Source: a virus. From it: DNA of 31,612 nucleotides. The notes beneath the pieces are model-generated. The model made no database searches. It was not told where the DNA came from and saw only the letters and a program-made list of their open reading frames with translations. Below are positions 24,921 through 31,164 of this stretch, one piece after another. The DNA lies in IMG/VR virus record IMGVR_UViG_3300008954_000175, positions 1 to 31,612 of that record. The stretch is one strand, 5' to 3'. Position numbers and translations under genes: made by a program. Position 1 is the stretch's first letter. Every line of letters starts with the position of its first letter.

Positions 24921-25754
24921 CTAGAACATCTCTATTTGTGGAGGTTCTGTTTTATAATTTGTTATAACTAGTTCAGTAAAGTACTTAATGTCATCTGCGT
25001 TTCTTCCAGCGTATTGAGTTTCTATTTCATAGATATTATAATCAGAGTATATATCTCTAATTACTTCTCTATCATCATAGCTAATCATAAAGTTAGCTCC
25101 ACATCTATCTATGTAATCAATACATTCTCTCATGTCTTCATGTTCATCTATACCGAAGTCTGCCATATAATAATCTCCACGTTCTGTAGCTATTATATAT
25201 GGAGGGTCTAAATACCACATGTCACCTTCTTTTGGATTGTAGTCAATTACAAGTTTTCTAAAATCTAAATTTTCAATTGTTGTGTCATCGAAAAATGTTC
25301 TGGAATATTTTAAGTTTTCTATTATCTCAGAAGTATTCCAAGTAGAGGTTTTAGAGAAACTACCATAGGGTATTTTGTTAAATGCATTTCTTATACAATA
25401 GAAATATTGAGCAGCCCTATTAACATTTGGAATATCAATATCTTTTGTAGAATGAACAGCAGACTTTGCATCATTGAATATTTCTCTGCTCTTAGGAAGC
25501 CAATATAAAGTATCAGTTAATTTTTCTAACTGTGTTATAACACAAGTATATAGGTTAACAATATCTTTATCTATATCATTTATGACGCTATATTTAGCTT
25601 TATTCTTACGAAAGAACATACTTAAACCGCCTGCAAATACTTCTATATATCTATCATGAGTGGCAAGCATAGGAACAAGTTGTGTGCTTAGTCTAAACTT
25701 GCCACCATAATAAGGAATCACCACAGGACAGTCAAAAAACTGTACTGATGTCAT
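24921..25754 (-). CDS. Dam-type adenine-N6 DNA methyltransferase
   Basis: This 277-residue protein is a D12-class (Dam-like) methyltransferase that transfers methyl from S-adenosylmethionine to adenine N6. Visible motifs are IPYYGGK (13-19), the AdoMet-binding motif I EVFAGG (38-43) with VINDID (57-62), and the catalytic DPPY (183-186) in WYLDPPYI. The C-terminal third (GANFMISYDD, then TELVITNY) also fits the family. No restriction enzyme is adjacent. It is probably a stand-alone methylase that protects phage DNA from host restriction or marks replicated DNA. Its ATG overlaps the stop of the DUF932 gene (ATGA). The target sequence cannot be read from the protein. Confidence 0.9.
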   Translation of the reverse strand: MTSVQFFDCPVVIPYYGGKFRLSTQLVPMLATHDRYIEVFAGGLSMFFRKNKAKYSVINDIDKDIVNLYTCVITQLEKLTDTLYWLPKSREIFNDAKSAVHSTKDIDIPNVNRAAQYFYCIRNAFNKIPYGSFSKTSTWNTSEIIENLKYSRTFFDDTTIENLDFRKLVIDYNPKEGDMWYLDPPYIIATERGDYYMADFGIDEHEDMRECIDYIDRCGANFMISYDDREVIRDIYSDYNIYEIETQYAGRNADDIKYFTELVITNYKTEPPQIEMF

Positions 25755-26524
25755 GCTTTAGCAGCTTGGTTTGCCCATCTGGTAATGGAAGGGAAGATTT
25801 TTGTTTCTAGTTTATGAGTAGATTCATAATCTCTTTTCATAGCATGAGTAGCTACCCACGTAGCAGCATTTAATAAATCCCAAAATGTATGTGGTTTATG
25901 GGCTAATAAATACTGAGTTAATGAATCAATACTAAAATCTGGAAACATTTTCAATAAATAATGAACATGTTTAGATTGTATTTCAGTATTAACTAAAACA
26001 GGGAAATCATTTTTAAATACTGTTTTAATTGATTCTACAGTATCTTTTATTGATTCATCTATTTTTTCTAAATTAAGATTATAGATTGAATGTTTATTGA
26101 CTTTATTACTAATAGTAGTACCAATTACTAATCCATTAGAACATACTAATCTAAATGCACCTGCTAAAATATGTAGCTGTACACTTCCATCATAACTATT
26201 TCTTAATGTTAAAGTAGGGTTTACATAATCTTTATTATCAATTTTTACTTTAATATCTGGAATTTTCCAAGTCCAATTACTTCTTGCTCCATTGGCAAAA
26301 GATTTTTCTTCAGTTAATGTCGCACCAATTTCATTTAATATTGGACTAGCTGCGTCAATAACTTGCTGGTTAGTAATCATCTTATATTTATCCGTCACAC
26401 AACTAATTATATTTTCAGTATCTTCTCTTACAATAAACTTCCATCCAGTATTGTCTTTGTAATTAAACTCTTTGCCAAGTATGGCAGTCACTTCTTTTAC
26501 TGGAAACAATGTTTCTTTAGTCAT
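25751..26524 (-). CDS. DUF932 phage/plasmid-like protein
   Basis: This 257-residue protein matches the DUF932 family of phage and plasmid proteins. The conserved parts are VTDKYKMITNQQVIDAASPI near the N-terminus, LTLRNSYDGSVQLHILAGAF and RLVCSNGLVIGT in the middle, and a helical C-terminus with FWDLLNAATWVATHAMKRDY. The biochemical role of the family is not established; its members commonly lie beside DNA-metabolism or anti-restriction genes, as here next to a methylase. GGAAGGAAG precedes the ATG, and the ATG slightly overlaps the small gene upstream. The length is within the usual 250-350 range, on the short side. Confidence 0.8.
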   Translation of the reverse strand: MTKETLFPVKEVTAILGKEFNYKDNTGWKFIVREDTENIISCVTDKYKMITNQQVIDAASPILNEIGATLTEEKSFANGARSNWTWKIPDIKVKIDNKDYVNPTLTLRNSYDGSVQLHILAGAFRLVCSNGLVIGTTISNKVNKHSIYNLNLEKIDESIKDTVESIKTVFKNDFPVLVNTEIQSKHVHYLLKMFPDFSIDSLTQYLLAHKPHTFWDLLNAATWVATHAMKRDYESTHKLETKIFPSITRWANQAAKA

Positions 26525-26739
26525 TTTTCTTCCTTCCTTTTTTTATTATCTTGCTCTATTTCTTTTTGAGCTTTAAAAAATTGTTCAGCTGCATATTTAG
26601 GCTTTCTAAAACCTTTTCCTGCTAAAAATTCTATTAAACCCTTTTCATCTTGAGTTTCTATTAAATAAGATAACCATGACATTTGTCCCATGTCATTCTC
26701 CTTTCTTTTTAAGTTGTTTCTTTTTGTATTGTTTGGCAT
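26521..26739 (-). CDS. Small protein, paralogue of the 31385-31537 product
   Basis: This 72-residue protein has a core MGQMSWLSYLIETQDEKGL-IEF that closely resembles the 50-residue product of 31385-31537 (MSKMSELAYLLETGDEKGL-VEF). Both continue with a G(F/W)R segment and a charged helical tail. Two in-frame starts are possible. ATG 26739 has AAAGGAG; ATG 26691 (residue 17) has its own AGGAG six bases upstream and matches the start of the paralogue. The longer form adds a basic leader MPNNTKRNNLKRKEND. Both may be used. The function is unknown. A long hairpin (26761-26832) ends just upstream of the ribosome binding site, so expression may be controlled there. Confidence 0.7.
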   Translation of the reverse strand: MPNNTKRNNLKRKENDMGQMSWLSYLIETQDEKGLIEFLAGKGFRKPKYAAEQFFKAQKEIEQDNKKRKEEK

Positions 26740-26760
26740 TATTTAACTCCTTTCAAATAA

Positions 26761-26832
26761 TAGAATGAACCATATCAGGGCAGACCAAAGCTTTCTAGAA
26801 TCGCTATGCTTTACGGGCTATGGTTCATCCTA
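26761..26832 (-). ncRNA. Hairpin A: long-stem element before a small gene
   Basis: ATGAACCATA/TATGGTTCAT forms a perfect 10-bp stem (26765-26774 and 26819-26828). On the minus-strand RNA the stem extends to 14 bp with one G-U pair; on the plus strand that pair would be an A-C mismatch. This favours a minus-strand RNA, in the direction of the genes. The 44-base loop holds an inner AAAGC/GCTTT stem (26787-26791 and 26808-26812). It ends about 20 bases before the start codon of the 26739 gene. Whether it is a leader, a processing site or a free small RNA cannot be told. Confidence 0.5.
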
Positions 26833-26870
26833 AATAAGAGGCGAACTCTGCGTACGCTAACTTTTGAGCT

Positions 26871-26888
26871 CATTAAGCTGTTTCAACC
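26871..26888 (-). promoter_or_regulatory. Shared motif, copy A
   Basis: On the minus strand this reads GGTTGAAACAGCTTAATG, nearly the same as copy B at 28371-28387. It contains a TTGAAA that resembles a -35 box, but no good -10 box follows at the usual spacing. It lies 38 bases before hairpin A. It may be a phage-specific promoter or an operator. Confidence 0.45.
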
Positions 26889-26982
26889 ACGTCTGGTGGA
26901 AAGCTATTCGGGATTTAACCTGAAATCTTAGCTAATTCCTTTTTACACGCTTCAGCACCTCGTAATTTAAAGGATAGAACCA

Positions 26983-27102
26983 CTAATAGATAGTTGCAAC
27001 GTCATAGTCACAGGGTATCTTTTCAACCCAGACCATGTATAATAATAAATCCATTAGCTTGAGCCTATCCTTATAATCCCATTCTTCCTCTAATTCTGTC
27101 AA
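26983..27102 (-). CDS. Possible 39-codon microprotein
   Basis: A reading frame from TTG 27102 to TAG 26983 encodes TELEEEWDYKDRLKLMDLLL and YMVWVEKIPCDYDVATIY after the initiator. The residue mix looks protein-like, with acidic, basic and aromatic residues and few rare ones. The first 32 bases overlap the 27071-27226 gene in another frame. An ATG at codon 17 would give only 23 residues. No strong ribosome binding site is visible for either start. It could be a real coupled microprotein, a fragment of a longer gene broken by a frameshift, or chance. Confidence 0.3.
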   Translation of the reverse strand: MTELEEEWDYKDRLKLMDLLLYMVWVEKIPCDYDVATIY

Positions 27103-27226
27103 GCAATCTTTGTTGTTCTTGAAGAATTTCGGTAATTTCAGTTAATTTGCTTAAAACCCATTTATCGTGTTTGCTTTTTTTAGATTCTACCTTTTTAGGT
27201 TTGATTGGTTTCTTTTTATCAGCCAT
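27071..27226 (-). CDS. Small basic helical protein
   Basis: This 51-residue protein begins MADKKKPIKPKKVESKKSKH and ends with a helix ILQEQQRLLDRIRGRMGL. GGAGG lies about seven bases before the ATG, within the last codons of the upstream gene, and the two genes overlap by eight bases. The lysine-rich N-terminus followed by a helix suggests a nucleic-acid or protein-binding peptide. No family was recognised. The strong ribosome binding site makes this a likely real gene despite its size. Confidence 0.65.
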   Translation of the reverse strand: MADKKKPIKPKKVESKKSKHDKWVLSKLTEITEILQEQQRLLDRIRGRMGL

Positions 27227-27623
27227 TTTCTTCCTCCATTGTGCCATCCCATATGACTATAGGAGGGCTTGTTCCGAACCTTTTTTTTTCATTTTCTATA
27301 ATTTTATCTTTATCTTCATCAAAGGTTCTTATTATTTTTAATAAATAATTAAATCCTTTTCCTTCATACATATAAGCATTTTTAAGATAATTACTTATTG
27401 CCATGTGTAATGTTTTATAATTATACATCATGGAATTTGAAATAAAATTACTTATTTGTTTTTTATTATCATTAGAAGGAATTTGATTTCTTATTTTTCT
27501 TATTATATTTTTTAATAAGTCTTTATATTTAGTGCTTTTATTGCCCATCATTTCATTTATTTGAATGTCATTATATGAGCTTCTCCAATGTGCAATTTGT
27601 ATTCCACAGTTAGGGCATTTCAT
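27219..27623 (-). CDS. Protein with N-terminal CPNCG motif
   Basis: This 134-residue protein starts MKCPNCGIQIAHWRSSYN. It has a single CxxC pair, which may be half of a zinc site completed by His or by a second chain. The rest is helical and basic (LLKNIIRKIRNQI, then LKNAYMYEGKGFNYLLKIIR) and ends acidic (GTMEEENG). The 'YEGKGFNYLLKIIR' segment is a pattern I have seen in uncharacterised phage replication-region proteins, with no known function. The start overlaps the previous gene by 14 bases. A run of nine T on the plus strand near 27282 encodes part of a Glu-Lys-Lys-Arg segment. Its place in the replication module suggests a nucleic-acid role. Confidence 0.6.
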   Translation of the reverse strand: MKCPNCGIQIAHWRSSYNDIQINEMMGNKSTKYKDLLKNIIRKIRNQIPSNDNKKQISNFISNSMMYNYKTLHMAISNYLKNAYMYEGKGFNYLLKIIRTFDEDKDKIIENEKKRFGTSPPIVIWDGTMEEENG

Positions 27624-27825
27624 TTCTTATCCTTTTTATATATTCTCTATATTCTGGAGTTCCAACATACCTCCACCATCCATTACCAGATTTAGCGAAT
27701 AGTTTTCTTCTGTCTTCTTGCCATTCTTTATCATATGGAGCATCTTTTTTATATTTCCAACCTGTAATCCATTCTTTATGATTGTTGTGTTTTTGTTTTG
27801 TCTTTGGCCCTCTTTTCTTGTTCAT
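27610..27825 (-). CDS. Small basic hypothetical protein
   Basis: This 71-residue protein begins MNKKRGPKTKQKHNNHKEWI and contains GWKYKKDAPYDKEWQEDRRK and SGNGWWRYVGTPEYREYIKR. I chose ATG 27825 because AAGGAG lies seven bases upstream; a longer reading from 27870 would deepen the overlap with the preceding gene. It is basic and rich in Trp and Tyr. It has no HNH, zinc or membrane motif that I can support. It overlaps its upstream neighbour by 50 bases and its downstream neighbour by 14. The function is unknown. Confidence 0.55.
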   Translation of the reverse strand: MNKKRGPKTKQKHNNHKEWITGWKYKKDAPYDKEWQEDRRKLFAKSGNGWWRYVGTPEYREYIKRIRNEMP

Positions 27826-28000
27826 CAAGCCACTCCTTGTTATATTTATCTGCTGTGGTTGGTTCTCCATCTTTCTCTGGAAAATTTCTTTCGTATGCTT
27901 CTTCTGTTGTATTACTATATATTATAGAATGAACAGTAAGCCAATCTAATTTATCCCATTTTTTTTCTTTTTTCACTTCTTCTAAATATTTAAATAACAT
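27776..28000 (-). CDS. Small charged hypothetical protein
   Basis: This 74-residue protein (MLFKYLEEVKKEKKWDKLDW, then LTVHSIIYSNTTEEAYERNF) has AGGAG five bases before the ATG. The C-terminal half is polar and very charged (YNKEWLDEQEKRAKDKTKT). No family was recognised. It follows the 28257 gene after two bases and overlaps the next gene by 50 bases. A helical, soluble protein is likely. Its role in the replication module is not known. Confidence 0.6.
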   Translation of the reverse strand: MLFKYLEEVKKEKKWDKLDWLTVHSIIYSNTTEEAYERNFPEKDGEPTTADKYNKEWLDEQEKRAKDKTKTQQS

Positions 28001-28002
28001 AA

Positions 28003-28257
28003 TTACTCCTGTTCAAAATTTTTACAAATATTACCATAAAAATCTTTTTGACTTAAATGTCCGTTTGCTTGTTGTTCGCCTTCTGTTAGTTGTTGTTTTA
28101 TTCCAACTAATTCTTTTTTTAATGTTTCGTAAGATGATTTTTCATTATCTTCTCCGAATAAATTAATTTCACCAATTTTTAGTCTTAATACAATTGACTT
28201 AATTAGTTGTTCTATTTCTTGTCTTGAGAATTTTATCGTTGCAGTTGATACTTCCAT
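28003..28257 (-). CDS. Small helical hypothetical protein
   Basis: This 84-residue protein (MEVSTATIKFSRQEIEQLIK, then SIVLRLKIGEINLFG) has two likely helices and a charged Gln-rich coiled stretch (LKKELVGIKQQLTEGEQQ). AAAGGAAC lies upstream of the ATG, directly after hairpin B. It is the first gene after a 137-base gap in an otherwise packed module, so it may begin its own transcription unit. The function is unknown. Confidence 0.6.
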   Translation of the reverse strand: MEVSTATIKFSRQEIEQLIKSIVLRLKIGEINLFGEDNEKSSYETLKKELVGIKQQLTEGEQQANGHLSQKDFYGNICKNFEQE

Positions 28258-28276
28258 TTTGTGTTCCTTTAATTAT

Positions 28277-28354
28277 TAGGGCTCAGCATAGGTGTTTTTA
28301 CTCACTGTCTAATGTAATCTTTTTAAGATGATTTCATAGAACAACTGAGCCCTA
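28277..28354 (-). ncRNA. Hairpin B: long-stem element before a small gene
   Basis: TAGGGCTCAG/CTGAGCCCTA forms a perfect 10-bp stem (28277-28286 and 28345-28354) closing a 58-base loop, with a smaller ATCTT/AAGAT stem inside. It ends 19 bases before the start codon at 28257 and just before AAAGGAAC. Size (78 against 72 bases) and position match hairpin A, although the stems differ in sequence. No tRNA cloverleaf fits. Confidence 0.5.
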
Positions 28355-28370
28355 GCCAACGAAATTAACA

Positions 28371-28387
28371 CATAAGCTGTGTCAACC
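28371..28387 (-). promoter_or_regulatory. Shared motif, copy B
   Basis: On the minus strand this reads GGTTGACACAGCTTATG, differing from copy A by one substitution and one missing A. It contains a perfect TTGACA -35-like box and a small ACACA/TGTGT hairpin, but no good -10 at 16-18 bases. It lies 16 bases upstream of hairpin B. It could be a promoter for a phage polymerase or a regulator site. Confidence 0.5.
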
Positions 28388-28394
28388 TCTTAAT

Positions 28395-28994
28395 TTAAAA
28401 CGGCAAATCGTCTTCAACTTCTTCTTTTGAAATACGTTCACCATCAAACCATTCTGTAATATTGAATACTTTCCAAGCGGTTCTCTTCTCACCATCTTTT
28501 TCGTATTCTTCACTTCCCAATTTAGCTAAAACTGGGACTCCTATTACATCGTCTTCTTCGAGCAAAGAAAGTGGAAAATTACCATTTGAATCTTCCTTTA
28601 AATTTACTCCAAGAGTACTAAGAAGGTCAAAGTATCTTCTATTTCTTCCAGAACTTTCATTTCCTGTAAAAACAAATGTTCCATTATCTCTGAACCTTTT
28701 TCCAACAAGATGTTTACATTTAGCAGTTTTACTTTGTCCTTTTTCATTCAAAACAGCTATTCTTTCACGATTTTTATCTGTCTTGTATTCAAATCCATCC
28801 ATTTCATACAGAATTTGAGTTAATTCTCCAGCTTCATCTGCAATTTGATATGTAAGATTTACAACAATAGCATCTCCTACTTTTGTTTTGACTTCCCTAG
28901 TCCCATATCCAACAACATGAGCTTGATAAAATCCTGGTTCAATTGGTGTAAATGGGTTTTTAGTTGGGTCGTATGTAGCATCTATTTCTTTCAT
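28395..28994 (-). CDS. SSB-like single-stranded DNA-binding protein
   Basis: This 199-residue protein is beta-rich in its first two thirds (FYQAHVVGYGTREVKTKVGD, AIVVNLTYQIADEAGELTQ, FVFTGNESSGRNRRYFDLL), consistent with an OB-type fold. It ends EEVEDDLPF, an acidic, aromatic tip like the DDDIPF end of bacterial SSB that recruits partner proteins. It would coat single-stranded DNA during replication and annealing. Phage proteins of this style are often listed as DUF669 or SSB-like. A TAATG overlap links it to the gene before. It lies between the annealing protein and the helicase, as expected of a replication set. The fold is inferred, but the tip is clear. Confidence 0.68.
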   Translation of the reverse strand: MKEIDATYDPTKNPFTPIEPGFYQAHVVGYGTREVKTKVGDAIVVNLTYQIADEAGELTQILYEMDGFEYKTDKNRERIAVLNEKGQSKTAKCKHLVGKRFRDNGTFVFTGNESSGRNRRYFDLLSTLGVNLKEDSNGNFPLSLLEEDDVIGVPVLAKLGSEEYEKDGEKRTAWKVFNITEWFDGERISKEEVEDDLPF

Positions 28995-29287
28995 TATTTA
29001 TTATCCTTATTTACTTTTTGTTCTGTAGTATACTTATTGAATAATTCATGGACTTTAGAATGAAGTTCTTCCATTTTTTTGCTGTATTCACCATTTCCAT
29101 TCTTAGATAATCCACGAAAATAGAACTGAGGAGTTACATAACTATTATTTTTAGTTTTCATAACTTTTCGAGTTCCTCTTGCTTTACGGCCTACCATACC
29201 TGTTTTTTGCATTTCTTCAAAAGTTTCGTCAGTTAATAGACCTTCTTTTTTAAGCTGTTCAGCTTCTTTTACTGTTAATTTGCCCAT
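28994..29287 (-). CDS. Basic hypothetical protein upstream of SSB-like gene
   Basis: This 97-residue basic protein (MGKLTVKEAEQLKKEGLLTD, then ETFEEMQKTGMVGRKARGTR) starts with a helix-turn-helix-like pair of short helices and a basic linker. It ends in a charged helix (KMEELHSKVHELFNKYT). The first 35 residues could be a small DNA-binding fold, but no signature is clear. It is coupled by TAATG to the SSB-like gene and follows the 29290 gene after two bases. The function is unknown. Confidence 0.6.
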   Translation of the reverse strand: MGKLTVKEAEQLKKEGLLTDETFEEMQKTGMVGRKARGTRKVMKTKNNSYVTPQFYFRGLSKNGNGEYSKKMEELHSKVHELFNKYTTEQKVNKDNK

Positions 29288-29289
29288 TA

Positions 29290-29544
29290 TTACTCCTTTT
29301 CCGTCATTTGTCTATAGACAACTGGATTCATCCCAGTTTCTTCTTCTAAAGCAAATGACATATAACTTGGGTTTATTGTTACTTGTTTGTTAGCAGTTGT
29401 TTTAAATACCATCATAGGTTTTCCATAGAGTTTCTTATATCCTTCAAATGCTACCTTGCTAAACTCTTTACCGTCATTAGTTCCTACGCTGTATTCACAA
29501 CCTTCTACTAATATTTGTTCATTGTAAGTCGCTATCTCTCTCAT
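29290..29544 (-). CDS. Small beta-rich hypothetical protein
   Basis: This 84-residue protein (MREIATYNEQILVEGCEYSV, then GYKKLYGKPMMVFKTTANKQ) appears to be beta-rich with one central helix. The start shares its A with the stop of the annealing-protein gene (TAATG), so it is probably co-translated with it. It has no metal-binding, membrane or catalytic motif. It may assist the annealing protein or the SSB-like protein, but that is only context. Confidence 0.55.
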   Translation of the reverse strand: MREIATYNEQILVEGCEYSVGTNDGKEFSKVAFEGYKKLYGKPMMVFKTTANKQVTINPSYMSFALEEETGMNPVVYRQMTEKE

Positions 29545-30176
29545 TATTTTGCCTGCCTTTTTAATTTTGCCAATGCACCTTTGTAGTTTAATCCATGTAT
29601 AGTCCCTTCATCTACCATCTTCGCAATCTCAGAACCTTTAGTTTCACTTATTTCACGAGCCATTAATATCATACTCTCTTTTTGGTCTGTAGTTAATTCA
29701 GTTTCTTCAATTTGATTACGATATATATCATCAGAAATATTCATGAACATATTAAATGCTTTCTTTATACAATCAGTATTAGCAGCTTTAATATCATTAC
29801 CTAAATCTACATATTCATCAGAACCTCTCTTTTTCTGTATTCTATGAGAAGCTGTTGCATCTCCCCACTTATTTAAACCATTTTCAGTCCATGATAATCT
29901 ACCATGAACTACATAGGCTTCTGTGCCAGCAAATTCAGTTTTAATTACTGTCCAACACCAATCTGGATAATATTTATTTGCCAAATCTCTCATATAAGAA
30001 TATTCAACATATTCCATTCCATCAAATTTTTGTTTTACATATGCTTTTGGTGTTTTTACACTACTTACTATTTTATGATTTGTAGTTATTGATTCTAAAA
30101 CTTCTACTGATACCATTCTATTTTCATTTGTTGTAGTAACAACAGCTAAATCACCTTCTTTTACATTACCAATCAT
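29544..30176 (-). CDS. Rad52-like single-strand annealing protein (putative)
   Basis: This 210-residue protein resembles phage annealing proteins of the Rad52 superfamily, which pair complementary single strands. A central beta region (YYPDWCWTVIKTEFAGTEAY, then VVHGRLSWTENG) is followed by an HRIQKKRGSDEYVDLG loop. Next comes the helix NDIKAANTDCIKKAFNMFMN, which stands where Rad52 proteins carry 'KEAVTDALKRALRxFG'. The C-terminal 60 residues are helical and basic, perhaps for partner binding. Context supports the call: a Cas4-like exonuclease upstream, an SSB-like protein downstream and a RuvC-like resolvase later form a complete recombination kit. Other annealing families (Erf, RecT) fit the visible helix less well. 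Its ATG overlaps the preceding stop (ATGA). Confidence 0.5.
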   Translation of the reverse strand: MIGNVKEGDLAVVTTTNENRMVSVEVLESITTNHKIVSSVKTPKAYVKQKFDGMEYVEYSYMRDLANKYYPDWCWTVIKTEFAGTEAYVVHGRLSWTENGLNKWGDATASHRIQKKRGSDEYVDLGNDIKAANTDCIKKAFNMFMNISDDIYRNQIEETELTTDQKESMILMAREISETKGSEIAKMVDEGTIHGLNYKGALAKLKRQAK

Positions 30177-30343
30177 GCTTCTGCCTCCTCTATTATTTTT
30201 CCTTTTTCAAATACTGGAGCTGCCCATCCAATAAGATTGAACAGTTCAGATATTGTTTCATTACTTAAAGTATCTAATAACTTTTTATGTAATCCTAGTT
30301 TTAACAATTCATTAATCATTGTTTCTCTGTCTTGTTTATGCAT
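30173..30343 (-). CDS. Small helical protein between nuclease and annealing protein
   Basis: This 56-residue protein (MHKQDRETMINELLKLGLHK, then KLLDTLSNETISELFNLIGW) is mostly helical and acidic at its end (KGKIIEEAEA). It starts two bases after the nuclease stop and ends in an ATGA overlap with the annealing-protein gene, so the three genes form one tightly coupled unit. No strong ribosome binding site is visible. It may be an accessory to the nuclease or annealing protein. No family was recognised. Confidence 0.65.
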   Translation of the reverse strand: MHKQDRETMINELLKLGLHKKLLDTLSNETISELFNLIGWAAPVFEKGKIIEEAEA

Positions 30344-30345
30344 TT

Positions 30346-31119
30346 TTATATCCCATCACAATATAATCTTTTATATTGACAATAATTACATTCCCACTTT
30401 TCTATTGGAGCTACCATTTTTGTTCTTCCACCTGGGACTAATCCTATAGGAACTTCTTCATCTCTATCTTTTCCTAAAGCATCTATCAAATCCCACCAAT
30501 AAGACTTTGTTTCTTCTATCCATAGATTATTTATTTTTTGAGCCCTTACCATTGAATCGTCTTTTTTATACCAAGTTAAAGACATTTCTACTCTTTTAGG
30601 TTCATGTTCTAATTGTTCCATTAACCCAATAGTATAAGTTGCAAGCTGCAAATAATAATTTTCAGAAGGACTTGTATCATATTTTCTACCAAATGTTCTT
30701 TGCCATTTATGACTGTGGGCACTTTTTATATCAGTAATATATAAAGTGTCTTCTTTTTCATCGTAAACAGCTAAATCTAAATGACCAACAACATTAAAAT
30801 CTTCAAGTGTTACTTGATGTTCTACAAATAACTTTAAACCATCTGATTCAATTTCTTCTCTGTAAGATTCCATAGCATCAGCAATATCCTTATGTATGAT
30901 GGTGCCGAGCCTGAGAAGTCTCATTGATTTTTCATCAGGCTCAGTACCTTCATACTCGTTAACATTGTAATATTGTTTACGATAACAAGAACCAGCTGTA
31001 GAAGCGCTAAAATACCCTTTAAATTTTTTATATTTTTCTCTGTGTTTGGATTGTTTGGCTAATAGAAATTTATGATAATGAAGCACCAAACTATTTTGTG
31101 TAGAATCATTGATTCCCAT
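30346..31119 (-). CDS. PD-(D/E)XK nuclease, Cas4/RecB-like
   Basis: This 257-residue protein is a PD-(D/E)XK nuclease of the Cas4/RecB type. Visible elements are FSASTAGSCYRKQYY with Cys45, LRLGTIIHKDI with His76, GHLDLAVYD with Asp115, YITDIKS with Asp130 and Lys132, and YYLQLATYT with Gln158. A C-terminal cysteine group C244-x2-C247-x6-C254 follows. With Cys45 this makes four cysteines, the pattern of a Fe-S cluster in Cas4 and AddB-like enzymes. It probably resects DNA ends to produce single strands for the annealing protein. No cas1, cas2 or CRISPR array is near, so a phage recombination role is more likely than spacer acquisition. AAAGGAG precedes the ATG. Confidence 0.82.
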   Translation of the reverse strand: MGINDSTQNSLVLHYHKFLLAKQSKHREKYKKFKGYFSASTAGSCYRKQYYNVNEYEGTEPDEKSMRLLRLGTIIHKDIADAMESYREEIESDGLKLFVEHQVTLEDFNVVGHLDLAVYDEKEDTLYITDIKSAHSHKWQRTFGRKYDTSPSENYYLQLATYTIGLMEQLEHEPKRVEMSLTWYKKDDSMVRAQKINNLWIEETKSYWWDLIDALGKDRDEEVPIGLVPGGRTKMVAPIEKWECNYCQYKRLYCDGI

Positions 31120-31164
31120 ATTTTTTTCTCCTTTTTATTAGTGTAAATCTAACAATAATCGAGT

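Larger units (their letters stand above)
26740..27070. other. 331-base intercistronic region rich in inverted repeats
   Basis: No gene of normal size fits here, although the surrounding module is tightly packed. Contents on the minus strand, in order, are a possible 39-codon reading frame (27102-26983), a coupled 22-codon frame (26983-26915, TAGTG overlap) and the shared motif GGTTGAAACAGCTTA. After these come the palindromes GAGCTC and GCGTACGC, a 20-codon frame (26873-26811), a 14-bp-stem hairpin (26761-26832) and the AAAGGAG of the next gene. On the plus strand a hairpin TTCGGG/CCTGAA (26908-26925) and CCAC/GTGG (26887-26899) can form. Possible explanations are a small RNA, a regulatory leader, a replication origin, or the remains of a decayed gene. 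Confidence 0.6.

Noticed and set aside
24921-25754. Restriction-modification system
   Set aside because: Only a Dam-type methylase is present; no endonuclease or specificity gene is adjacent.
26761-26832. tRNA gene in hairpin A or B
   Set aside because: The sizes are tRNA-like, but the stems are 10-14 bp, there is no T-arm with TTCRA, no anticodon arm and no D-arm on either strand.
27826-27870. Upstream start at 27870 for the 27610-27825 gene
   Set aside because: ATG 27825 has AAGGAG at ideal spacing, and the longer form would overlap the preceding gene by 95 bases.
28462-28818. Plus-strand frame of 118 codons opposite the SSB-like gene
   Set aside because: It is antisense to a gene with a recognisable SSB tip and coupled start. 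Its Ser/Phe/Leu-rich content fits a shadow frame.
30346-31119. Cas4 of a CRISPR-Cas system
   Set aside because: No repeat-spacer array, cas1 or cas2 is present, and the neighbours are phage recombination genes.
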